Assembly (NCBI GenBank): GCA_947486505.1
Contig: CANKTT010000063.1
Span: 1 to 7,777, forward strand
From: Actinomycetota bacterium
GTDB lineage: Bacteria > Actinomycetota > Actinomycetes > S36-B12 > UBA5976
Direction of reading: 5' to 3'
Length of the DNA stretch: 7,777 bases
This document shows, piece by piece, positions 1-6,493 of this stretch; position 1 is the first letter of the stretch; the number at the start of each line of letters is the position of its first letter. The notes under the pieces were generated by a model. That model did no database searches, was not told where the DNA came from, and worked only from the letters and a program-made list of their open reading frames with translations. Position numbers and translations under genes: made by a program.

Positions 1-48
1 GCAGATGGCGCGAACGGTACTGAGTCAACAGACTCAACAAAGCCATAA
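1..48 (+). CDS. tatA: C-terminal end of probable TatA (partial, 5' end outside window)
   Basis: The first frame is open from base 1 and gives 15 residues ending ...STDSTKP before a TAA at 46-48, six bases ahead of tatC. A short, hydrophilic, low-complexity tail is what the C-terminus of TatA, the pore-forming partner of TatC, usually looks like, and tatA commonly sits directly before tatC in actinobacteria. The identification rests on position and composition only; no membrane helix or amphipathic helix is inside the window. The second frame is also open and would end at a TGA (56-58) overlapping the tatC start codon, giving a Gln/Ser-rich tail. It is less TatA-like but not excluded. Confidence 0.5.
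   Translation, partial: ADGANGTESTDSTKP
21..36 (+). promoter_or_regulatory. Small hairpin / imperfect 9-bp tandem repeat ahead of tatC
   Basis: TGAGTC (21-26) and GACTCA (31-36) are perfect reverse complements around an AACA loop, giving a 6-bp stem that ends 18 bases before the tatC ATG. The same bases contain an imperfect tandem repeat, GAGTCAACA (22-30) followed by GACTCAACA (31-39), which encodes EST-DST in the presumed TatA tail. No T-run follows, so it is not a standard terminator. It may be a weak mRNA structure at the tatA-tatC junction, or simply a by-product of the repeat. Confidence 0.3.
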
Positions 49-54
49 TTATTC

Positions 55-825
55 ATGACTGATACAGCAGCTGATCAGTCGAAGCTGGGAGCAATGACCC
101 TAGCTGAGCACTTCAGCGAATTGCGAAAGCGTTTAGTGCGCAGTGCGCTTGCGCTAATTGTTTGCACAATCGCCGTCTGGAATCAGTTCGCAGAGATTTT
201 CGCAGTCATCCGCTTACCCTATGACAGTGTTCAAGGCCTTGGCTCAAATTCCGTACTCGCTCTGACAGGTGTAACAAGTGGGTTCTCCTTGCAGTTGAAG
301 GTGTCGTTGGCTGCGGCATTCGTTATCTCTAGCCCCATTTGGATCTATCAGCTCTGGAAGTTTATTTCTCCAGGTTTGAAAAGGAATGAACGCAAATGGG
401 CCTATCTGTTCACTGCTGTCGCTGTTCCGCTGTTTTCATGTGGAGTATTGCTGGCTTATTTTGTGATGCCTCGGATGCTCGACATATTGTTTGAGTTCAC
501 ACCCAGCGATGTCGAGAACGTCACAAGTGTCGAAAGCTACTTGAGCTTCTTTCTGCATCTAACGCTATTTTTTGGAATTGGGTTCTTGCTTCCGCTAGTT
601 CTGGTCACTATGAATTTTGCAGGAATCCTCTCTGGCGAGCGACTGCGATCTGCTTGGCGATGGTTGATACTTGGGAGCTTTGTGTTTGGAGCAGTTGCCA
701 CCCCAAATGGCGATCCACTTGCAATGACATTTGTTGCGCTACCCATGATCGCCCTGAGCTTTATTGCCGTCGGTATTGCGCTAGTTAATGATGGTCGCCG
801 AGAGCGCGCAACTGAAGCAGAATAG
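55..825 (+). CDS. tatC: Sec-independent (twin-arginine) translocase subunit TatC
   Basis: TatC is the multispanning membrane receptor that recognises twin-arginine signal peptides and, with TatA/TatB, exports folded proteins. The 256-residue length is normal. The cytoplasmic N-terminal motif HFSELRKRL (residues 19-27) carries E22, matching E. coli E15. The family signature around SPIWIYQLWKFISPGL (93-108) is intact, with F103 and E112 matching E. coli F94 and E103 of the signal-peptide site. Six hydrophobic segments can be placed near residues 28-50, 78-98, 116-138, 162-188, 202-217 and 222-244, and the ATPNGDP turn (215-221) precedes the last one. The C-terminal tail is short and charged. 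One departure is visible: the fourth segment reads FLLP (177-180) where E. coli has FEVP, so the intramembrane Glu is Leu178. Neither start has a good ribosome site. ATG at 55 is preferred; M14 at 94 is possible because many TatC proteins begin near the MTL..H motif, but its GGGAG lies only two bases upstream. The lipid kinase gene follows after 10 bases. Confidence 0.97.
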   Translation: MTDTAADQSKLGAMTLAEHFSELRKRLVRSALALIVCTIAVWNQFAEIFAVIRLPYDSVQGLGSNSVLALTGVTSGFSLQLKVSLAAAFVISSPIWIYQLWKFISPGLKRNERKWAYLFTAVAVPLFSCGVLLAYFVMPRMLDILFEFTPSDVENVTSVESYLSFFLHLTLFFGIGFLLPLVLVTMNFAGILSGERLRSAWRWLILGSFVFGAVATPNGDPLAMTFVALPMIALSFIAVGIALVNDGRRERATEAE

Positions 826-827
826 GT
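824..827 (+). promoter_or_regulatory. Ribosome binding site of the lipid kinase gene
   Basis: AGGT lies 8 bases before the ATG at 836 and overlaps the last two bases of the tatC TAG stop. It is a weak Shine-Dalgarno match, but its position supports the 836 start and coupled translation with tatC. Confidence 0.45.
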
Positions 828-835
828 AACTGCAA

Positions 836-1720
836 ATGTTAGCTTTGGTAGTAAAGCCAAGTTTGATTGGGAAAACAAAGTTCACTCGAATTTTGGCAGA
901 GTTAGCCGATTTTGACCCGATCATTCTCAAAGGTACATCGGCTGCGGAACTCAAAGACGAGATCCAAGCGCTTTGTAAGGGTAGATCAGATCTGACAGTG
1001 GCTGCCTGCGGCGGAGATGGCACACTCCATCTCGCATTAAATGCGTTGCCAAACCTAGATGTACCTCTGGCTGTCATTCCAATGGGAACTGGAAATGATT
1101 TCGCGCGATACATATCAATTGCTAAACCAGACCAGGCTTTGAACACGTTACGAAACGCTGCACCCGTCAACATGGACATGGGCACTATTGCATTAAGTAA
1201 TGGCGCAGTGATTCGATTTGCAGGAATAGCCTCTTGCGGTTTTGATGCCCAAGTGAATGAGCGGGCCAATACTTACCGCGGACCAGCCGGAACGCTGAAA
1301 TATCTCGTTGCCTTGTTGGTTGAGCTCTCGCAACTCAATTCTCGGGTGCTTCAGGTAACGGTCGATGAAGGTTCAACTCGAACGGATGAATTCACTCTGA
1401 TTGCAGTAGGGAACACAACGTCGTATGGCGGCGGGCTGAGAATGTGTCCAACAGCAAATGCTTACGATCAGTACTTTGAGGTAACTTACGTAGAAAGAAT
1501 CTCGCGACGGCTATTGGTGCGGGTCTTGCCAAAAGTGTTCTGGGGTGGTCACACAAAACACCGACAAGTGACACAGAGTTCAAATCAGAAAATTCAGATC
1601 AGTGGTGAAAACTTTCCGATCTATGCTGATGGCGAAAAGATCGGAGATGGGCCAGCAGTTATCACCATCCATCCCGGAGCCATGCGTGTGTGGCAGGCAG
1701 AACCGCGTTACACGCCGTAA
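836..1720 (+). CDS. Diacylglycerol kinase / YegS-BmrU-type lipid kinase
   Basis: This 294-residue protein belongs to the DAGK-catalytic / LCB5 family of soluble or peripheral kinases, which phosphorylate membrane lipids such as diacylglycerol using ATP. The nucleotide-binding GGDGT motif is at residues 59-63, followed by the second glycine motif PMGTGNDFAR (82-91). The C-terminal domain has a beta-rich pattern ending in YADGE (263-267), where this family carries the conserved acidic residue thought to act as base. Length matches the family (about 290-310). No membrane segment or signal peptide is apparent, which fits a cytoplasmic enzyme working at the membrane surface. The gene lies between tatC and helY, 10 and 9 bases from them, an arrangement I recall from other actinobacteria. 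The exact lipid substrate cannot be read from the sequence: diacylglycerol is the default, with sphingoid or polyprenol-type lipids as alternatives. Phosphatidic acid made here could feed phospholipid synthesis. Confidence 0.9.
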   Translation: MLALVVKPSLIGKTKFTRILAELADFDPIILKGTSAAELKDEIQALCKGRSDLTVAACGGDGTLHLALNALPNLDVPLAVIPMGTGNDFARYISIAKPDQALNTLRNAAPVNMDMGTIALSNGAVIRFAGIASCGFDAQVNERANTYRGPAGTLKYLVALLVELSQLNSRVLQVTVDEGSTRTDEFTLIAVGNTTSYGGGLRMCPTANAYDQYFEVTYVERISRRLLVRVLPKVFWGGHTKHRQVTQSSNQKIQISGENFPIYADGEKIGDGPAVITIHPGAMRVWQAEPRYTP

Positions 1721-1729
1721 TCTTGAGTC

Positions 1730-4429
1730 ATGACGCAGTCGCCGGCCCAAAGATATGCGGCGGCAAAGTCTCGCAGTAAAGACTCTCAAGGATTACTTGG
1801 ATCATTCCAAGAATCGCTTAGTTTCGTACTAGATGATTTTCAGTTGCAAGCTTGTCGGGCAATTGATGCAGGTTCTGGTGTTCTAGTCGCCGCACCAACC
1901 AGCGCCGGAAAGACCGTTGTCGGTCAGTTTGCCGTCTACACAGCCCTATCAAAGCAAACTCGCTGTTTCTACACCACACCTATCAAGGCACTGTCGAATC
2001 AAAAGTTCAATGAATTCGTCGCGTTTTACGGTGCGGAGAATGTCGGTCTTCTTACTGGTGATAGTTCTATCAACGGTGATGCACCCATAGTTGTTATGAC
2101 AACTGAAGTACTGCGCAACATGCTTTATGAGGGATCGTCAGGCCTAAATGGCTTAAGTCACGTAGTCATGGACGAGGTCCATTACCTGGCAGATCGATCG
2201 CGCGGCGCAGTTTGGGAAGAAGTAATCATCCATTTATCCGAAACGGTATCGGTAGTTGCACTCTCGGCGACAGTTAGCAATGCAGAGGAATTCGGCGATT
2301 GGTTACGAACCGTCAGAGGCAAAACCGAAGTTATCGTTGAAGAGCATCGTCCAATTCCACTTCACCAGCACGTTATGGTTGGCGATGAATTGCATGATCT
2401 TTTCGTCGACTCAGCCAGGACCAAAGTAAGTCCAGAGTTGCAGCGCATCGCTCGAAACGATCGACAGCAATCACGTCACGGTTACGGCAGAGGTAATCGG
2501 TTTAGAAGTAGGTACACGCCTTCACGGGTTGAGGTTATTGAAGAACTTGATCGGGCTGGGCTATTGCCCAGTATTACTTTTATTTTCTCCAGAGCCGCTT
2601 GTGATGATGCCGTCTCGCAGTGCCTTGCCGGCGGTTTGTCTGTAACGACGCCTGAGGAACAGCTCTTGATTCGGGGAGTCGTGGATGCGCATTTTCCAGA
2701 TGCGAGCTCTGAGGAATTACGTGTCCTGGGGTTTGCGTCCTGGTGTGAGGGTCTCGAGAAGGGAATTGCTGCTCACCATGCCGGATTGCTACCTGCGTTC
2801 AAAGTAGTTGTTGAGCAGCTGTTTCAAGAAGGTCTAGTAAAGGTCGTATTTGCGACCGAAACCTTGGCGCTTGGCATCAACATGCCGGCGCGAAGTGTGG
2901 TTCTTGAAAAACTCACTAAGTGGAATGGTTCGGTTCATGCACCGGTTACTGCAGGGGAGTACACCCAACTAACTGGACGAGCGGGTCGCCGTGGAATTGA
3001 TACGCAAGGCCATGCCATCGTGGTTTGGCACAACGAGCTTGATCCCGATTCACTTGCTGGACTTGCAAGTACTAGAACATATCCACTCAAGTCCAGTTTC
3101 AAGCCGTCCTACAACATGGCAATCAACTTGATTGGAAAGTTTGGAACTCATCGCGCCAGAGAGCTTCTTGAATCGTCATTTGCGCAATTCCAGGCAGATA
3201 AATCAGTTGTAGGTCTCGCGACTCAGATGCGACGAAATGAGTCAGCAATCGATGGCTACCAAGAGGCAATGGAATGCCATCTTGGGGACTTTGCAAGTTA
3301 CATGACACTGCGTCGACAGCTCTCAGAATTGGAGAAAGACACTAAGCGAGATGGTGTGCGCGAACGTAGACACAACGCAACCAATTTTCTAAATGAAATT
3401 GAGCGTGGCGATGTGATTGTGGTCGAATCCGATCGACGATCCAGTACGCCATATGTTGTGCTGGATGAGGCCAGAGACACCGATGACCCACGTCCCAGAG
3501 TTATGTCACAGTCGCGAGTCGTGAAACGAATTGGGTATACCGATGTGGGGGATCAAGGTCGAGTAATTGGTCGAATCCGTATCCCAGCAACGTTTGATTC
3601 ACGCTCGCCCAAGACTCGGAATTGGTTGGCCGATCAAATTGCTGACATTTCAAGAAGCGTGCCTCGCGCAGAACGCGAAACCAAATCTGAATCAAAGGCC
3701 GACATTGAGGTATCAAGGTTACGTAAGGCGATCAGAGCCCATGTCTGCCACGGTTGTAGTGATCGTGAGGAGCATGTTCGCTGGCACGAACGGATCTATT
3801 CAACTCGTCGGGAGATCGAAAAGCTAGAGTCTCGAGTAGCTACCAGGACCAGTTCTATTGCCAAGGAATTTGATCAGATTTGTGACGTGTTAACCGAGCT
3901 TAAGTATCTTGAGAAACAGGACTCCAATCACTTAGTCACTGACGCTGGTGCAATTCTTGGACGCATCTATTGCGAATTAGATTTACTAGCCGCCGAGTGT
4001 CTGCGCAGTGGCGTGTGGAATGACTTAACACCGGAACAGATGGCTAGCGCAGTAAGCACTCTGGTTTATGAATCTAGGCGAGATGATGATCGCGATACTC
4101 AAAATATTCCAGACGGCTCACTTGGAATTGCCCTAACGGAAATGGTCTATAAATGGGGAGAACTAAAGGAGATCGAAACTCAGCACCGAATGGATAGCCT
4201 GCGTGACATGGATCCTGGTTTTGTTTGGTTGACATTAAAATGGGCGCGAGGTCAGTCAATTGCGCGAGTGCTCAAGAATTCAGATCTGCAAGCTGGAGAC
4301 TTTGTTCGATGGAGTAAGCAAGTTATTGACTTACTAGGACAAATTTCCTTAGCTAGTGAAGATCCAAAATTGGCTAATGCCGCTCGTGCCTCCAGCGACC
4401 TAATAAATCGTGGGATTGTCGCATGGTAA
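1730..4429 (+). CDS. helY: Ski2/Mtr4-like DExH-box helicase HelY
   Basis: This is an 899-residue ATP-dependent helicase of superfamily 2, close in length to M. tuberculosis HelY. Motifs in order: Q-motif-like LDDFQLQA (34-41), Walker A APTSAGKT (55-62), TTPIKALSNQK (82-92), DEVH box (148-151), SAT (179-181), FIFSR (284-288), HHAGLLP (349-355), ATETLALGINMPAR (375-388) and the arginine-finger motif QLTGRAGRRG (413-422). The Ski2-type SFKPSYNMAINL (456-467) and ESSFAQFQ (481-488) follow. Residues about 560-640 form a beta-rich stretch where Mtr4-like proteins carry an arch/KOW region. Residues about 665-730 include a Cys/His cluster and a likely coiled coil. The last 170 or so residues match the DSHCT domain (GRIYCELDLLAAECL, 744-758). 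A basic Gly/Arg linker (242-266) separates the two RecA-like domains. Relatives remodel RNA in eukaryotic exosome work; the bacterial role is not settled. Start at 1730 follows the kinase stop by 9 bases with only a poor ribosome site (TTGAG). The 3' end overlaps the exonuclease gene. Confidence 0.95.
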   Translation: MTQSPAQRYAAAKSRSKDSQGLLGSFQESLSFVLDDFQLQACRAIDAGSGVLVAAPTSAGKTVVGQFAVYTALSKQTRCFYTTPIKALSNQKFNEFVAFYGAENVGLLTGDSSINGDAPIVVMTTEVLRNMLYEGSSGLNGLSHVVMDEVHYLADRSRGAVWEEVIIHLSETVSVVALSATVSNAEEFGDWLRTVRGKTEVIVEEHRPIPLHQHVMVGDELHDLFVDSARTKVSPELQRIARNDRQQSRHGYGRGNRFRSRYTPSRVEVIEELDRAGLLPSITFIFSRAACDDAVSQCLAGGLSVTTPEEQLLIRGVVDAHFPDASSEELRVLGFASWCEGLEKGIAAHHAGLLPAFKVVVEQLFQEGLVKVVFATETLALGINMPARSVVLEKLTKWNGSVHAPVTAGEYTQLTGRAGRRGIDTQGHAIVVWHNELDPDSLAGLASTRTYPLKSSFKPSYNMAINLIGKFGTHRARELLESSFAQFQADKSVVGLATQMRRNESAIDGYQEAMECHLGDFASYMTLRRQLSELEKDTKRDGVRERRHNATNFLNEIERGDVIVVESDRRSSTPYVVLDEARDTDDPRPRVMSQSRVVKRIGYTDVGDQGRVIGRIRIPATFDSRSPKTRNWLADQIADISRSVPRAERETKSESKADIEVSRLRKAIRAHVCHGCSDREEHVRWHERIYSTRREIEKLESRVATRTSSIAKEFDQICDVLTELKYLEKQDSNHLVTDAGAILGRIYCELDLLAAECLRSGVWNDLTPEQMASAVSTLVYESRRDDDRDTQNIPDGSLGIALTEMVYKWGELKEIETQHRMDSLRDMDPGFVWLTLKWARGQSIARVLKNSDLQAGDFVRWSKQVIDLLGQISLASEDPKLANAARASSDLINRGIVAW
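4412..4429 (+). other. Translational coupling junction helY / exonuclease
   Basis: The exonuclease ATG (4423-4425) lies inside the helY reading frame and the helY TAA ends at 4429, a 7-base overlap. A GGGA (4412-4415) sits seven bases before that ATG and could serve as a weak ribosome site. Ribosomes finishing helY could restart directly on the exonuclease, favouring matched expression of the two proteins. Confidence 0.6.
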
Positions 4430-5385
4430 CTAACTCAAAAGTCGAGGATGATTCTTCGCGAAATCTATTCTTTGATACTGCGACTCTGTACTACCGAGCA
4501 TTCTTCGCGGTGTCAGAGAGCATTACGGCGCCGGATGGAACTCCCTCGGGCGCAGTAAGAGGTTTCCTTGACATGGTTAGCGCAATCGCTAAGGAGTTTC
4601 CACCGAAACAAGTTGTTTTCGCCTGGGACGATGACTGGCGACCACAGTGGCGAGTTGATTTGATTCCAAGTTACAAACTGCATCGAGTAGATGAAGTGGT
4701 CTCAGACCAACCTGATGCAGCCTTCGAAGTTGTCCCTGACGCGCTTTCACCACAGATTGGCGCAATAGCTTTGATACTTGATTCGATTGGCTTACCGCGG
4801 ATTGGCCAGATCGGACACGAAGCTGATGACGTTCTGGCTGCATTGGTCAGCAAGTCCAGTGCAGCCTGCGATGTGGTGACGGGTGATCGAGATCTATTTC
4901 AATTGGTTAGTGACGATGATGACATTCGGGTTATTTCAATCACCAAAGGTGTCAAAAATCTAGAAATTGTTGACGATGCCTACTTAAGTAACCGTTACGG
5001 CATCACAGGTAGTCAGTACGCAGACTTTTCTATGCTTCGCGGTGATCCATCTGATGGTCTGCCAGGAGTTAAGGGAATAGGCGAGAAAACGGCCGCAAAA
5101 TTGATCACCGAGTATCAGGATGTTGCGGGATTGATAACAGCGGCCAAGAGTCCTGACGCTTCACTTGCACCTGCAGTTCGAAAGAACCTTCTGGATAGTC
5201 AGGCTTACATGAAGTCCGCCAGCAAGGTCGTAAGAGTTAAAACCAATGCAAAACTACCCAAGCAGTTAGATCGTCCTTCAGTCGTCAAAGATTCACAAAG
5301 TCTGCAGGATCTGACTGATGCCTGGGGTATTGAACGTCAGATCAAGAGATTCCTTAAGACCTTGAACATTGATTGGGTAGCCTAG
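4423..5385 (+). CDS. Stand-alone 5'-3' exonuclease, FEN / PolA N-terminal type
   Basis: This 320-residue protein matches the 5'-nuclease domain found at the N-terminus of DNA polymerase I, with no polymerase attached. Such enzymes cut RNA primers and 5' flaps during replication and repair using two metal ions. All the family acidic positions appear to be present: D18 (FFDTATLYYRAFFA), D69/D70 (FAWDDD), E133, D135 and D136 (GHEADD), D155 and D157 (TGDRD), and D208 and D211 (RGDPSDGLPG). The helix-3-turn-helix DNA-binding segment GVKGIGEKTAAKL (215-227) and the YKLHR substrate loop (84-88) are also visible. It should be active as a flap or structure-specific nuclease, probably alongside a full PolA encoded elsewhere. 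It overlaps helY by 7 bases, and the M24 peptidase gene starts 4 bases after it. The start at 4423 is the only reasonable ATG ahead of the first motif. Processing of RNA ends is an alternative role suggested only by the helicase neighbour. Confidence 0.94.
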   Translation: MVTNSKVEDDSSRNLFFDTATLYYRAFFAVSESITAPDGTPSGAVRGFLDMVSAIAKEFPPKQVVFAWDDDWRPQWRVDLIPSYKLHRVDEVVSDQPDAAFEVVPDALSPQIGAIALILDSIGLPRIGQIGHEADDVLAALVSKSSAACDVVTGDRDLFQLVSDDDDIRVISITKGVKNLEIVDDAYLSNRYGITGSQYADFSMLRGDPSDGLPGVKGIGEKTAAKLITEYQDVAGLITAAKSPDASLAPAVRKNLLDSQAYMKSASKVVRVKTNAKLPKQLDRPSVVKDSQSLQDLTDAWGIERQIKRFLKTLNIDWVA

Positions 5386-5389
5386 CCAC

Positions 5390-6487
5390 ATGTCCAATAT
5401 GCACAAAGAGAGAATCGCGAAAGTTGCTTCGCGGTTGGCCGGAACTGAGCACGACGTTATCTTCGTGACACCTGGCGCGGATTTACGGTACTTAACCGGC
5501 TACGACGCTTTGCCGCTTGAACGACTTACCTGTCTTGCAGTTCGCAGCACTGGGGAAGCGTGGATGATTGTTCCCACACTCGAGCGTCCGTCTGCACTAG
5601 CTCATGGGGTACCTGACATTGGGATTGAGTTGTTGGATTGGCAAGAAACCCAGAATCCCTACCCCCTCTTGCTATCAGCTGTTGGTCAGCATCAGCGTCC
5701 ATTGGTTAATAACGTGATGTGGGTTGAAAAAGCTTTTGGAATTCAAGCCGAATCTGGCGTGAGCATAGAACTTGCTGGCAAATTGTTGTCTGACATTCGC
5801 GAAGTGAAAAACGCTGCCGAAGCAGCTTTCCTACATGAAGCAGGCGCTGCTATTGATGAAGTTCATTCCAACATGCACAAGTGGCTGCGACCGGGCCGGA
5901 CGGAACGAGAAGTTGGCAAGGACATCGCCGAGGCAATTCTGGCAGCTGGCCATGTAACCGTTGACTTTGTTATCGTTGCAAGTGGACCAAATGGCGCGAG
6001 TCCGCATCACGAACTTTCAGATCGTGTGATCCTATCTGGCGAACCGGTCGTGGTGGACATTGGTGGAACTATGGCCAGTGGTTACTGCAGTGACTGTACC
6101 CGAATGTATGTTTGTGGCAAACCGCCAAGTGAGTACCTTGAGCACTACTCAGTGCTACAGGCTGCACAGCTTGCAGCTCGTCAGCATGCCCGCCCGGGCG
6201 TCACCTGTGAGTCCGTAGATGCGGCAGCTAGAGACATCCTGGTGTCAGCTGGATTAGGTGATCAATTCATCCATAGAACTGGACATGGAATCGGAATGGA
6301 AACTCACGAAGAGCCTTACATCGTTACCGGCAACAAATCACTTTTAGTACCAGGCCACGCATTTTCAATCGAGCCAGGCTTTTACTTCGCTGGTAAGTAT
6401 GGCGCCAGAATCGAAGACATCGTGACTTGCAATCTAGATGGAATTCTTAGCGCTAATAACACAAGTCGCGAACTTGTAATTTTGTAA
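5390..6487 (+). CDS. M24-family metallopeptidase (Xaa-Pro dipeptidase / aminopeptidase P-like)
   Basis: This 365-residue cytoplasmic enzyme probably removes or splits residues next to proline in peptides. It has the two-domain layout of prolidases: a creatinase-type N-terminal domain (about 8-135, with TPGADLRYLTGYDA at 27-40) and a pita-bread M24 catalytic domain (about 145-365). All five metal ligands can be placed: D223 (VDIGG), D235 (CSDCTR), H299 (RTGHGIG), E328 (SIEPG) and E342 (RIEDI). H206 in the PHHELS segment matches the substrate-binding histidine. Length is normal for PepQ-type dipeptidases. Dipeptidase versus aminopeptidase activity cannot be fixed from sequence, and some M24 relatives have other substrates. 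The ATG at 5390 is 4 bases after the exonuclease stop and has only a distant GGG as ribosome site; Met4 (5399) is an alternative start. The lnt gene follows after 6 bases. A link between its job and its neighbours is not evident beyond co-transcription. Confidence 0.92.
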   Translation: MSNMHKERIAKVASRLAGTEHDVIFVTPGADLRYLTGYDALPLERLTCLAVRSTGEAWMIVPTLERPSALAHGVPDIGIELLDWQETQNPYPLLLSAVGQHQRPLVNNVMWVEKAFGIQAESGVSIELAGKLLSDIREVKNAAEAAFLHEAGAAIDEVHSNMHKWLRPGRTEREVGKDIAEAILAAGHVTVDFVIVASGPNGASPHHELSDRVILSGEPVVVDIGGTMASGYCSDCTRMYVCGKPPSEYLEHYSVLQAAQLAARQHARPGVTCESVDAAARDILVSAGLGDQFIHRTGHGIGMETHEEPYIVTGNKSLLVPGHAFSIEPGFYFAGKYGARIEDIVTCNLDGILSANNTSRELVIL

Positions 6488-6493
6488 ATCCAG

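Noticed and set aside
21..45. Rho-independent terminator after tatA
   Set aside because: The 6-bp stem is short, not GC-rich, and is not followed by a run of T, so it does not meet the usual pattern.
94..825. A shorter TatC starting at Met14
   Set aside because: It is plausible because many TatC proteins start close to this motif, but the GGGAG is only two bases from that ATG, and the 55 start fits the compact spacing after the presumed tatA. It is left as an alternative.
537..878. A 113-codon open frame on the - strand inside tatC
   Set aside because: It is antisense to well-conserved TatC membrane segments, and its composition is what a complement of hydrophobic codons gives.
781..1269. 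A 162-codon open frame on the - strand across the tatC/lipid-kinase junction
   Set aside because: It lies antisense to the kinase gene, which has clear GGDGT and GTGND motifs. The translated product resembles no family I know and has no ribosome site, so it is a shadow frame.
3567..3827. An 86-codon + strand frame inside helY
   Set aside because: It is fully contained in the helicase coding region, which is continuous in another frame with recognisable sequence on both sides, so there is no reason to suspect a frameshift or an overlapping gene.
1730..5385. Helicase plus nuclease as an anti-phage defence system
   Set aside because: Both proteins match housekeeping families, and they sit in a block with tatC that I recall as conserved in actinobacteria. 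There is no integrase, toxin-like gene, composition shift or accessory partner nearby.
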